Below are positions 1 to 7,895 of a stretch of DNA of 33,329 nucleotides, piece after piece; the stretch's first letter is position 1, and each line of letters begins with the position of its first letter. The stretch covers positions 62,264-95,592 of the forward strand of contig JAPLJG010000030.1 of NCBI GenBank assembly GCA_026388735.1, written 5' to 3'. Both the position numbers and the translations under genes were made by a program. Origin of the DNA: Deltaproteobacteria bacterium (GTDB lineage Bacteria; Desulfobacterota; Desulfobulbia; Desulfobulbales; Desulfurivibrionaceae). The notes beneath the pieces are model-generated. The model saw only the letters and a list, made by a program, of their open reading frames with translations, was not told the origin of the DNA and ran no database searches.

Positions 1-34
1 GCCGACAGACGACCTTCGGAGTGGTAAGGGACGC

Positions 35-736
35 GTGAGCAGACTCTACAACACCCTCGAAAAGATCCGCATCGGTGAACCGGGCGGCTTTTCCAAAAAA
101 AAATCCACTCCTGCCAAGGGCTTTGGCCCAAACGCGGACCCAAACAAGAAGCGCCGGATTGTTCTGCTGGGAGCCTCTGCCCTGCTGGCTTTGGCCCTGG
201 TCATCTTTTTTAGCGGACCAAGGCACAAAGATGCCAAGCCGCCGGTCACCGCTCCCGCTGTCACCGCCAAAGCTGTTGCCACTGACGCTGCTACTCCAGC
301 GCGGATATCGGATCAGCCCGCAGAGCCAGCCCCCCAATCCGTTAACTCCCAGACGCTGCCTCAGGCACCTCCGGCTTCGCTCATTCCATCACCGAGCGCA
401 ACAGGCGCCGAACTGTACCAACAGCTCAACAACAAGGGTATTGCCCTTATTCAAGAGAATCAACACTGGCGGGGCATCTACTACCTAGAACAGGCCCGCA
501 AGCAACAGCCGGATAGGCCGGAGGCCCTGATCAACATGGCGGTGGCCCTGGCGGAACTGGGGCTGCGCGCCCCGGCCAAAAGGCTTTTCAGCGAGGCCCA
601 TGCCCTGGCGCCAAACCACCCCCTGCTCCGCCAGAACCTCGACCTCCTGGGGCAGGCGGATTTTTTCGACCCCCAGTGGCTCTCTTCCCTGACCGCAGGC
701 CAGATCCAACCTGGGCAGGCAACGAAACCGCAATGA
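35..736 (+). CDS. mshN: TPR-repeat membrane protein, MshN-like pilus biogenesis factor
   Basis: The 233-residue protein has a basic N-terminal cytoplasmic stretch (residues 1-41), one transmembrane helix (about 42-60, LLGASALLALALVIFF) and an Ala/Pro/Thr-rich linker (65-125). A C-terminal TPR block (about 127-205) carries two to three helix-turn-helix repeats, e.g. ALINMAVALAELGLRAPAKR. This architecture matches MshN-type proteins of MSHA pilus loci, which have a single TM segment and periplasmic TPRs for protein contacts in the assembly complex. The start is GTG at 35, preceded by a GGTAAGGG-like ribosome site. The reading frame is open to the left edge, so a start further upstream cannot be excluded. 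It is the first gene seen in the pilus operon. The MshN name rests on architecture and position; the TPR and TM calls are firm. Confidence 0.7.
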   Translation: MSRLYNTLEKIRIGEPGGFSKKKSTPAKGFGPNADPNKKRRIVLLGASALLALALVIFFSGPRHKDAKPPVTAPAVTAKAVATDAATPARISDQPAEPAPQSVNSQTLPQAPPASLIPSPSATGAELYQQLNNKGIALIQENQHWRGIYYLEQARKQQPDRPEALINMAVALAELGLRAPAKRLFSEAHALAPNHPLLRQNLDLLGQADFFDPQWLSSLTAGQIQPGQATKPQ

Positions 737-765
737 CGAAACGAACGGAACCATCCTTTTTATGA
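733..765 (+). other. 10-codon mini-ORF bridging mshN and mshI
   Basis: An ATG at 733 overlaps the mshN stop (ATGA). The reading frame MTKRTEPSFL ends in a TGA at 763-765 that overlaps the mshI ATG (again ATGA). It therefore links the two genes with no untranslated gap. The likely role is termination-reinitiation coupling rather than a functional peptide; this is inference from geometry. A similar mini-ORF lies at 6226-6252. Confidence 0.4.
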
Positions 766-1892
766 AGCTGCCCTTCAGCACCAGAAAATATCTCGCCCTT
801 ACCGGCGACAGCGAAAGCACCATGCTGGCAGAGGTTTCCAAGACTCCGTCCGGCGCGGCCCAGCTGCATATCCTTGCCCAGACCGACAGCGCCATCACTG
901 CGGATGTCACCATCCCCCGGCTGCTCGCAGGGGTTGGCAATCTCCATGGCCTGGTCTCCTTGGCCCTGCCCCTGGCCTTTTTTGAAGTGATCACCACCAG
1001 CATCCCGGTGATGCCCGATGGCGCAGTGGGCAAAGCCCTGCCCTACCATCTGGCCAAGGCCCTGCACCGGCCGCTCAACGAATTTATCTACGATTGGCAG
1101 ATCACAGGCCGCTTCAAGGATCGCCTCCAAGTAACGGTCTACCTGTTTCCCGCTACGGTGTTCCATAAAATCCGCCGAGAGTTCATCAGAAAACAGATCG
1201 AGCTCTCGTTCTTTGAACCAGACGTCTTCGCCGCCTTCACCTTTCTTTTTCAGGAAAAAATGCTGCCGGCCAACGAGGCCAGCCTCTGCGTGCTCCTTTG
1301 GCAAGACAGCATCTCTCTAGCCGTGTACGAAAAAGGCAAACTCCCCCTCATCCGCACGGTGAAAGCCGCGCAGCCGCAGGGAGAAATCAGCCTGCAACAG
1401 CCGTTGGACATTGAGCTGCCGTCCTCCACCGAATTGCCGGAGCTGAGCGACGATCTGCTCATTCTCGACGAAGACCAGCCCAACTCCGACGAGCACATCG
1501 ACACCGCCTCCATTCTTGCCGATTTCTCGGTGCTGACCTCCAAGGAGGCCGCCCGGCCAGGGACAGGTTCCGCGTCCTCAACCAATACCGCCAGTTCCCC
1601 GTCTTCCGAAGAAGCCGCGTTTGCGACGATGGACAGCGCCACCTGGTCTGATTATCTGCATAAAATCCCCCTGGAGATTCTGCGGACCCGTGATTATTAC
1701 GCCTCCATCCAAAAGGGTGCGACCATCCGGAACATCTTTGTCGGCGGGGCCGACGCCTTCTGGACCGAGCTTTCTGAGAGCAGCAACAATCTCCTCGGCG
1801 TCCAGTGCAAATCCTTGACTGCCACCACCGGCAGCCCGGATTGCTCGCCCTTGCTGCATGTCCTGGCCCTCGGCACAGGCGCGAGGTGGTGA
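762..1892 (+). CDS. mshI: PilM/MshI-like pilus assembly protein (actin-like fold)
   Basis: The 376-residue protein resembles the PilM/GspL-type cytoplasmic actin-like subunits that, with PilN, PilO and PilP equivalents, build the inner-membrane alignment complex of type IV pili. Residues 1-200 form the recognisable PilM/MshI-like part, with alternating strands such as KYLALTGDS and ASLCVLLWQDSISLAVYE. Residues 210-290 are an acidic, Ser/Thr/Glu-rich, probably disordered insert. The C-terminal part (about 290-376) ends in a hydrophobic LHVLALGTGARW. No signal peptide or TM helix is seen, as expected for PilM. The start at ATG 762 has no clear Shine-Dalgarno sequence but sits on the stop of the mini-ORF 733-765. 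The stop is three bases before the next gene. The family call comes mainly from operon position plus fold-like patterns. Confidence 0.65.
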   Translation: MKLPFSTRKYLALTGDSESTMLAEVSKTPSGAAQLHILAQTDSAITADVTIPRLLAGVGNLHGLVSLALPLAFFEVITTSIPVMPDGAVGKALPYHLAKALHRPLNEFIYDWQITGRFKDRLQVTVYLFPATVFHKIRREFIRKQIELSFFEPDVFAAFTFLFQEKMLPANEASLCVLLWQDSISLAVYEKGKLPLIRTVKAAQPQGEISLQQPLDIELPSSTELPELSDDLLILDEDQPNSDEHIDTASILADFSVLTSKEAARPGTGSASSTNTASSPSSEEAAFATMDSATWSDYLHKIPLEILRTRDYYASIQKGATIRNIFVGGADAFWTELSESSNNLLGVQCKSLTATTGSPDCSPLLHVLALGTGARW

Positions 1893-1895
1893 GCC

Positions 1896-2471
1896 ATGCT
1901 TGAACGGATCAACCTTGTTCCCCAGCTGCCCCTGGCCGAAAGGATCAGAAAAATCACCCTGCCTGCGGTGGGGCTTCTTCTGGCCCTTATTTTCCTGTTT
2001 CTTGCCGCAAGCGACCGGGTTCTCAAAAGCCAAATCAGCTCGCTGACCAAAGACATTGCCGCAGCCCAGCAACGGGCCACGGAAATTACCGCAACCCAGG
2101 CAAAGATTGCCCAGCTCACCAGCAGCATCAAACAGCAAAAAGACGAAAAAGAGCAGTTGAGCGCGCAGGCGGCAAAACTCACCGGCATCCAGGAGCGGAA
2201 AAAATATTTTTCCAGGGTGCTGGCGGCCATTACCACGGCAATGCCCTCTTCGGTCCGCTGCGACAAAATCACCTTTGCCAAGGATGGCGGCCAGATTGCG
2301 GGCAGCGCCCTCCAGTATCGGGAACTGCCCGCCTTTGTTAAGACGCTGGGCAACAACCACCTTTTTGCCAGCGTGATGCTCCATAACCTTGACCGGTGCC
2401 CCGACGCCAAAAAGGCAGACTTCACCTTTACCATCACCTTTCAACTGAAACGCGAGGGTGATCCATCGTGA
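1896..2471 (+). CDS. PilN-like fimbrial assembly protein
   Basis: The 191-residue bitopic protein begins MLERINLVPQ, the N-terminal motif typical of PilN (the INLLP-type segment that binds PilM). It has one TM helix at about 23-41 and a coiled coil at about 45-95 rich in Gln/Lys/Ala. A small periplasmic alpha/beta domain follows (100-191). PilN partners with PilM and PilO to align the secretin with the inner-membrane motor. The gene starts three bases after the mshI stop and overlaps mshJ by four bases (GTGA). In MSHA loci this product is usually annotated as a PilN-domain protein between MshI and MshJ. Confidence 0.75.
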   Translation: MLERINLVPQLPLAERIRKITLPAVGLLLALIFLFLAASDRVLKSQISSLTKDIAAAQQRATEITATQAKIAQLTSSIKQQKDEKEQLSAQAAKLTGIQERKKYFSRVLAAITTAMPSSVRCDKITFAKDGGQIAGSALQYRELPAFVKTLGNNHLFASVMLHNLDRCPDAKKADFTFTITFQLKREGDPS

Positions 2472-3130
2472 ACGCCCAGCAACTCATCACCCTCGGGAAC
2501 AAACTGAAGGAATGGTTTTTCCTATTGAAGAGCGACCCGGAGGCCTTTGCCGAGCTGCGCAAGCTCTGCCTTGGGGTTTTGGTCTGCGCCGCAATGCTCT
2601 ATGGCGGTTCGACCCTGCTCCTGGCTCCGCAGAAAAAAGAGCTGCGCCAAAAAATCAGCCAGAAAAAAGAGGTCGAAAGCGCCGCTCCCGCCCAACTGGG
2701 CAGCGCGCTTGCCGTGCAGGTTTCCCAGCTTGAGACGGAACAAAAGGCCCTGCGGGAGCAGACCGAGACCCTGGCCTTGCAGATCCGGCTTATCGAGGAA
2801 CAATGGCAATCGCTGACCGACCGGGAACAGTTCTCCAAAACCCTTTTCACCCTGCATGCCAATGCGCCGATCAACCTGGAAAACAATTTGCAGCAGATGA
2901 GCCAGCTGGAAGACCGTTCCATAAACGGCTTCACCCTGAGCAGCGTGAGTCTGGCCGGAGAGGTTTCCTTTCCGCAGCTGTACACCTATCTGCAATACAT
3001 CGAAGGCCGGCCCGAAATAGGCATCATCGAGGATCTTGCCGTGGAACGCATCACCAGCGCGGGCTACGACCAGCAGGCCAAGGTAAAATTCAGCATGGTT
3101 GTCGGCAGAACAACCCTGGCCAAGCCATAA
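2468..3130 (+). CDS. mshJ: MshJ/PilO-like pilus assembly protein
   Basis: The 220-residue protein has a short cytoplasmic N-terminus and a TM helix at about 33-52 (LCLGVLVCAAMLYGGSTLLL). A long coiled coil follows (about 55-115). A C-terminal ferredoxin-like periplasmic domain (125-215) carries the pattern LSSVSLAGEVSFPQLYTYL typical of PilO/GspM/MshJ proteins. Its expected role is to dimerise with the PilN-like protein in the inner-membrane platform. The GTG start at 2468 overlaps the upstream stop by four bases and the stop touches the next start (TAATG), so translation is probably coupled on both sides. Confidence 0.72.
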   Translation: MNAQQLITLGNKLKEWFFLLKSDPEAFAELRKLCLGVLVCAAMLYGGSTLLLAPQKKELRQKISQKKEVESAAPAQLGSALAVQVSQLETEQKALREQTETLALQIRLIEEQWQSLTDREQFSKTLFTLHANAPINLENNLQQMSQLEDRSINGFTLSSVSLAGEVSFPQLYTYLQYIEGRPEIGIIEDLAVERITSAGYDQQAKVKFSMVVGRTTLAKP

Positions 3131-3594
3131 TGAAGAACCAACACCTCCCGCAGACAAAAATGCTGATGCAGTTGCTGCTTCTGGCGGGCCTGCTCCTGGG
3201 CCACGCCCTGCCGCTGCTGGCTGGCGAGCCCCAGGTCCTCACGGTGCGGCCTGAAAAAATCGAGGCCATGCGAGGTCCCAAAACAGCCAACCAGCCCCTG
3301 ACGCGAGACCCCTTCAACTGGAGCCGTGAGCAGATCAGCTTCTTCAAAAACCAGGAACCACGGGAAAAAAGCAATTCCATTGGCGGATTGACCCTCTCTG
3401 GTATAATCTGGGACAAGACCAACCCGCAAGCCGTTGTCAATGACCACCTGGTCACCAAGGGGGAAACGGTGGGCGACTCGGTTATCAAACAGATACTGAA
3501 AGATCTTGTTGTTTTCGAACAAAATGGCGTCTCCCATGAACTGTGGCTTGAGTCCTCACCCAGGCCCCTGCCCATGAAGGATAAAAAACACTGA
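3130..3594 (+). CDS. mshK: MshK/PilP-like periplasmic pilus protein
   Basis: The 154-residue protein has a cleavable-looking signal peptide (residues 1-32, hydrophobic LLLLAGLLLGHALPLLAG). A C-terminal beta domain (about 88-140) shows the pattern LTLSGIIWDKTNPQAVVN, then VTKGETVGDSVIKQIL and VVFEQNGVSHELWL. This is the PilP/GspC homology-region signature that contacts the secretin N-domains. The start is ATG 3130, whose A is the last base of the mshJ stop codon. An upstream in-frame ATG at 2803 lies deep inside mshJ and is rejected. The stop overlaps the mshL ATG (TGATG). Confidence 0.7.
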   Translation: MKNQHLPQTKMLMQLLLLAGLLLGHALPLLAGEPQVLTVRPEKIEAMRGPKTANQPLTRDPFNWSREQISFFKNQEPREKSNSIGGLTLSGIIWDKTNPQAVVNDHLVTKGETVGDSVIKQILKDLVVFEQNGVSHELWLESSPRPLPMKDKKH

Positions 3595-5003
3595 TGCGAA
3601 TCTCTTCCTTGCAGGCAATACTCTTCTCGGCGGTCCTGGTCCTGACGCCGGGGCTGCTCCCCGCCCCGGTCCTGGCTGGTGCTGCTGCGGCAGACCCGGA
3701 AAACGACGCCCCCATCTTGGCGGTCCTAAAAACCTTCCCCGCCTCCATGCGCACCGAAAACCTCCAGGTTTCCCTGCTCTTGCGCGGCATGGGTCGCCAG
3801 GCCGGAATCAATATCATGGTGGCGGACAACATCACCGACACCATCAATCTCGATGTAGAAAAGCTGAGCCTGTACGAGGTGTTCCAGGTCATCATGGACG
3901 CCAAGCAACTGCGCTACTACCAGAAAAACAACGTCCTCTTCGTGGAAAAAAAGGCCGACTTTCAGGGGCAACAGCGCGACCTTGCCAGCGAACGGCTCTG
4001 CACCAAATTCGGCAACGCCGCCGCTTACATCGACCAGATGAAACCCCTCCTGAGCCCGAACGGCTCGATCACCTTGACCAGCCGCGGCAACTGTCTGTTC
4101 ATCCAGGATCGGGCCGGCAACATCCCCCGTCTGCGCGAGATGCTGGTCGAGTTGGACCAACCCATTCCCCAGGTCCACATCGAGGCCCGCATCGTCTCCA
4201 TCTCCAACGAGGCCAAGAAACAACTGGGCATTATCTGGGGCTACAACAACTACCGCGATGCCGCCGCCCTTGCCACCAAGATCAACCCGATCACCACCAG
4301 CATCAACCTGCCTGCCGCTGCCCCCACCACCAGCCTGGCCTTCGGCTTTATCCGCCAGAACATCAACCTCAATATGGAACTCCAGGCCATGCAGTCGGAC
4401 AGTCTGCTGGAAATCCTCTCCTCGCCCAGCGTGCTTGTCCTCGATGGCAAGGAGGCCGAGATCAAGCAGGGCAAAGAGATCCCCTATGTCACCGGAGGCA
4501 CAACAGTGACTCCCAGCAACACCTCCTTCCGCGAGGCGAATCTTGGCCTGAAGGTGAAACCCACGGTATTGCAGGATGGCTATGTTATTCTGGATGTCGG
4601 GGTCACCAACGACAGTGTTGACCAAACAACGACCAGCACAAGTGGGCTGCTGATCAACAAACAATCGATTACCACCAATCTTCTCCTGGAAGACAAAGTC
4701 ACCGTGGTCATAGGCGGCATTGTCCAGCAAAACAAGAGCAACCAGAACAGCAAGGTGCCTGGCCTGGGAGATATCCCGCTCTTTGGCAACCTGTTCAAAA
4801 ACTCCAACAAGCGCAACGACCAGACGGAACTCATGGTCTTTATCACCCCCCGCATTGTCAGCATGACCCCAAAACCAAACGATGAGGCAACGGCCAAGGA
4901 GCCCGCGCCATCCGAGGCTCCAGCGAAAAACCACAAGGAAGAGGCACTTCCTGCTGACGATCCGACAAAAACGACCCAGGGGGCTGCGGCACCACCACAA
5001 TGA
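3594..5003 (+). CDS. mshL: MshL-type outer-membrane secretin
   Basis: The 469-residue protein has a signal peptide (about 1-29) and a secretin/TonB short N-terminal (STN) domain at about 52-110. A NolW-type N-domain follows (about 125-190, LTSRGNCLFIQDRAGNI). The C-terminal secretin barrel core (about 190-420) shows VHIEARIVSISNEAKKQLGI, LSSPSVLVLDGKEAEIKQGKE and VPGLGDIPLFGNLFK. This VPxLGDIPxxGxLF motif is diagnostic of secretins. The protein should form the multimeric outer-membrane pore for the MSHA-like pilus. A Pro/Ala/Glu-rich tail (425-469) follows the core. It overlaps mshM by four bases (ATGA). It is shorter than PilQ and close to MshL length. Confidence 0.9.
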   Translation: MRISSLQAILFSAVLVLTPGLLPAPVLAGAAAADPENDAPILAVLKTFPASMRTENLQVSLLLRGMGRQAGINIMVADNITDTINLDVEKLSLYEVFQVIMDAKQLRYYQKNNVLFVEKKADFQGQQRDLASERLCTKFGNAAAYIDQMKPLLSPNGSITLTSRGNCLFIQDRAGNIPRLREMLVELDQPIPQVHIEARIVSISNEAKKQLGIIWGYNNYRDAAALATKINPITTSINLPAAAPTTSLAFGFIRQNINLNMELQAMQSDSLLEILSSPSVLVLDGKEAEIKQGKEIPYVTGGTTVTPSNTSFREANLGLKVKPTVLQDGYVILDVGVTNDSVDQTTTSTSGLLINKQSITTNLLLEDKVTVVIGGIVQQNKSNQNSKVPGLGDIPLFGNLFKNSNKRNDQTELMVFITPRIVSMTPKPNDEATAKEPAPSEAPAKNHKEEALPADDPTKTTQGAAAPPQ

Positions 5004-6229
5004 ATCATCTCGAATTTTTCGGCCTGCAGGAAGACCCTTTCCGCATGACGCCGGACAGAAATTATTACTTCCCGACCAAGGGGCATGCCGCCCTGCGTGA
5101 GGTTATCCGCTATGGCCTGCAGGGAGACGAGGGCTTCATCATCGTCACCGGCGAGATCGGCACCGGCAAAACCCTCATGCTCCGCCTGATGATGGACGAT
5201 CTGCCCGACCGGTTTGAAACCGCCCTGATCCTTTCACCACACCTCTCCCGCCTTGAGCTGCTCCTGGCCATTTTTCAGGATATCGGCCTTTCCGTTCCGA
5301 CAGACCACTCGATCAGCCTCGACGCGCTCCTGCGCATCCTAAACGACCGTCTCTATGCCCTGGCGCAACAGGGCAAGAAACTGCTCATCGTCATCGACGA
5401 AGCGCAGAATCTTCCCGACGAGAGCTTAGAACAGCTCCGCCTGCTCTCCAATTTTGAGACAGACACCCAGAAGCTTTTGCAGATCGTGCTCTTCGGTCAG
5501 CCGGAGCTGCGCGATAAGCTGGCCCAGAACAACATGCGTCAGCTTGTCCAACGGGTCAGCATCATGGAGACCCTTACCCCCCTGACAAAACAGGAGATGG
5601 TCAGCTATATCCTCCACCGCTTCAAGAAAAGCGGGGTCTATGAAATGCCGCGCTCCTTCGCCACCACCGATCTGCTCTGGCGTTTCACCAAGGGCTATCC
5701 CCGGCTGATCAACAAGATCATGAGCAGAACGCTCCTGGTGGCCTACTCCGAAAAGGAAACCCGCATCTCCCGCAAAATCGTCCGGGAGGCGATAGCGTCC
5801 CTCAATACCCCGAAGCGGGGCCGACTGTTTCCCTTCCCTGCTCTCCGATGGGGCACAGGCTTTTTGCTCCTCCTGCTCCTGGTCTGGGGTGTCACCTTTC
5901 CCCCGGCCTGGGTTACAAACACCATCTCCTTCAACAGACCTGCCAGGCCCCTATGGGTTGATCAGTCAGCGGATTGGGTCACGCGCTTGGCAGATGATGG
6001 CGGGCAGACGCTGGCGGCTTGGTCAGACCAAGAGATTATCTGGCTCAACGGCCTGATCAGTGGCAACAAAAAACCAGCCGTCCAGCCGCCGCAGCCGATG
6101 CCTTTGCCAGCCCCGCCCCCCAGTCCTCTTCCAGTGGGAGAGGGAACTAATGCCACCCCTGCGGGAGAACCAGCGGCAGAAAACGTGCGGCCCGTGTATC
6201 CCTCTCCTTTTATGAGAGGCTCACAATGA
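5000..6229 (+). CDS. mshM: MshM/ExeA-like AAA ATPase with C-terminal membrane anchor
   Basis: The 409-residue protein begins MNHLEFFGLQEDPF, the classic start of the GspA/ExeA/MshM family. Walker A is GEIGTGKT at residues 51-58 and Walker B is LLIVIDEAQNLP at about 129-140. The AAA core extends to about 270. A TM helix (about 285-303) and a roughly 105-residue periplasmic Pro-rich tail follow. ExeA homologues use such tails to bind peptidoglycan, but no clear peptidoglycan-binding domain is visible here. MSHA-locus MshM proteins are usually near 285 residues, so this one is extended. The tail contains SPLPVGEG, encoded by a palindromic repeat-like DNA segment, suggesting that an intergenic repeat was captured as coding sequence. 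Confidence 0.82.
   Translation: MNHLEFFGLQEDPFRMTPDRNYYFPTKGHAALREVIRYGLQGDEGFIIVTGEIGTGKTLMLRLMMDDLPDRFETALILSPHLSRLELLLAIFQDIGLSVPTDHSISLDALLRILNDRLYALAQQGKKLLIVIDEAQNLPDESLEQLRLLSNFETDTQKLLQIVLFGQPELRDKLAQNNMRQLVQRVSIMETLTPLTKQEMVSYILHRFKKSGVYEMPRSFATTDLLWRFTKGYPRLINKIMSRTLLVAYSEKETRISRKIVREAIASLNTPKRGRLFPFPALRWGTGFLLLLLLVWGVTFPPAWVTNTISFNRPARPLWVDQSADWVTRLADDGGQTLAAWSDQEIIWLNGLISGNKKPAVQPPQPMPLPAPPPSPLPVGEGTNATPAGEPAAENVRPVYPSPFMRGSQ
6125..6219. repeat. Two CCTCTC/GAGAGG-type palindromes spanning the mshM 3' end
   Basis: CCTCTTCC (6125-6132) and GGGAGAGG (6136-6143) form an 8-bp stem with one T-G wobble and a 3-nt loop. A second hairpin, CCTCTC/GAGAGG (6201-6206 and 6214-6219), lies just before the mshM stop. 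The encoded SPLPVGEG peptide is a well-known by-product of dispersed palindromes of this type in proteobacterial genomes. Only copies in this window could be examined, so the repeat status is inferred. Confidence 0.45.
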
Positions 6230-6252
6230 AAAACCAACCGTGGCGCTGCTGA
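6226..6252 (+). other. 8-codon mini-ORF bridging mshM and mshE
   Basis: ATG 6226 overlaps the mshM stop (ATGA). The frame MKNQPWRC ends in TGA 6250-6252, whose final A begins the mshE ATG (TGATG). No Shine-Dalgarno sequence is seen before mshE, so a terminating ribosome reinitiating from this mini-ORF is a plausible way to translate the ATPase. It may equally be the residue of an old start. Confidence 0.4.
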
Positions 6253-7892
6253 TGACAACCCCACCGAAACGCAGAAAATTCGGCGACATCCTTGTGGAAG
6301 GCGGGCTGATCACCGCTACTCAGCTGCAACAGGCCTTGGCCTTCGGCGCTGACCGCGACATAAAGCTGGGCGAGGCCTTGCGCGAACTGGGCTTTGTCAA
6401 CGATGCCGCCGTGGCCAACACCATTGCCCGGCAGCTGAAAATCCCCTTTATCGATTTCCACAGAATCGTGGTGGACCCGGAGGTGGCCCAGATCATCCCC
6501 GAGGCCGTCTCCAGAAAATACAAGGTCCTCGCCCTGGGCAAGCGGCCCGGCGAGGTGCTTGTCGCCTTTGCCGACCCGCTCAACATCTTCGCCGTTGACG
6601 AGGTTGGCCGCTATATTAAGGACAAAACCGTGGTCTGCGTGGGGATCGAAGCGGAGATCGTCGCCGCCATGGACCGTCTGTACGCCTCGGCGGTCAAGGA
6701 TGAACAGCGGTTTGAAGACACCGGCGAAGAATCCGCCACGGTCAGCGCCATCAACGAGATCCTGCTCAAGGCCGTGCGGCAGCGGGCCAGCGACATCCAC
6801 ATCGAGCCGGACCATGAGCGGGTACGGGTCCGCAACCGGGTGGACGGCATCCTCCGCGAGGCCAACACCTTTCCCATGGACATGCACCCCAACCTCATCT
6901 CCCGCATCAAGATCATGGCCCACCTTGATATCGGCGAGCGCCGCAAACCCCAGGATGGCCGCTTTGAAATGCCCATCTCCGGTAAGGAGTTTGACGTGCG
7001 CGTCTCCATCCTGCCCTTAAACGCCGGGGAAAAGGTGGTAATGCGTCTGCTGGACAAAGGCACGGTGCGCTTCAACCTACAGGATTTGGGCTTTGAGCCA
7101 TACCAGCGCGCTCTGTTCATCGAGCATCTTTCCCGGCCCCATGAGATCATCCTGGTCACCGGCCCCACCGGCAGCGGTAAGACCACCACCCTTTATGGGG
7201 CGCTCAATTATCTCAACTCGGTGGAAAAAAACATCGTCACCGTGGAAGACCCGGTGGAGTATGAACTGGCCGGGATCAACCAGGTGCAGGTCAATGTCCG
7301 GGCCGACCTCACCTTTGCCAACTCCCTGCGCTCCATCCTCCGCCAGGACCCGGACATCATCATGATCGGCGAAATCCGCGATGCGGAAACCGCCGAGATC
7401 GCCATCCAGTCGGCCCTCACCGGCCATCTGGTGCTTTCCACCCTGCACACCAACGATGCGGCGGGCGCAGTCACCCGGCTCATCGAGATGGGCATCCCGC
7501 CCTTTCTCATTGCCTCGGCCGTGGGCCTGGTGGTGGCCCAGCGTCTCCTGCGTCTGCTCTGCCCCAGCTGCAAGGCCGCCTTCACCCCGCCGGAAGAACT
7601 CCAGGAAGCCCTGGGCCTTGCCTTTGACCCGGCCCGGCTTTTTTACAAACCGGTGGGCTGCGATAAATGCGAGGGCTCGGGTTTCAAAGGCCGGATCGCC
7701 ATCTACGAAACCATGGTCATCTCCCAGGCCATCGAGGAGCTGATCCTCAAGAAAGCCTCCAGCCACGATATCTTCCGCCAGGCCCAGAAAGAAGACCTCA
7801 CCTCCCTGCGCCAATCCAGCATGGCCAAGGTGATCAGCGGCCAGACCTCGGTGGACGAGGCCTTCCGCGTCACCATGGAACTGAAGGAGTAA
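6252..7892 (+). CDS. mshE: MshE/GspE-family pilus extension ATPase
   Basis: The 546-residue secretion ATPase powers pilus polymerisation. An MshEN/GspE N-terminal domain (about 8-150, FGDILVEGGLITATQLQQAL) is of the kind that binds c-di-GMP in MshE. The residues that bind the nucleotide were not individually checked. The N2D/CTD motor follows: Walker A GPTGSGKTTT at about 304-313, Asp box TVEDPVEY, Walker B IIMIGEIRD at about 369-377 and His box LSTLHTNDA. A zinc-binding tetracysteine (CPSC and CDKC, residues about 437-473) is intact. ATG 6252 is preferred over in-frame GTG 6240 because it touches the mini-ORF stop; the longer form adds four residues. The next gene follows after three bases with AAGGAG inside this gene's end. 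Confidence 0.9.
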   Translation: MTTPPKRRKFGDILVEGGLITATQLQQALAFGADRDIKLGEALRELGFVNDAAVANTIARQLKIPFIDFHRIVVDPEVAQIIPEAVSRKYKVLALGKRPGEVLVAFADPLNIFAVDEVGRYIKDKTVVCVGIEAEIVAAMDRLYASAVKDEQRFEDTGEESATVSAINEILLKAVRQRASDIHIEPDHERVRVRNRVDGILREANTFPMDMHPNLISRIKIMAHLDIGERRKPQDGRFEMPISGKEFDVRVSILPLNAGEKVVMRLLDKGTVRFNLQDLGFEPYQRALFIEHLSRPHEIILVTGPTGSGKTTTLYGALNYLNSVEKNIVTVEDPVEYELAGINQVQVNVRADLTFANSLRSILRQDPDIIMIGEIRDAETAEIAIQSALTGHLVLSTLHTNDAAGAVTRLIEMGIPPFLIASAVGLVVAQRLLRLLCPSCKAAFTPPEELQEALGLAFDPARLFYKPVGCDKCEGSGFKGRIAIYETMVISQAIEELILKKASSHDIFRQAQKEDLTSLRQSSMAKVISGQTSVDEAFRVTMELKE

Positions 7893-7895
7893 CCG

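Noticed and set aside
1-27. Possible tail of an upstream gene ending in TAA at 25-27
   Set aside because: Only eight codons are visible; no family evidence can be drawn from them.
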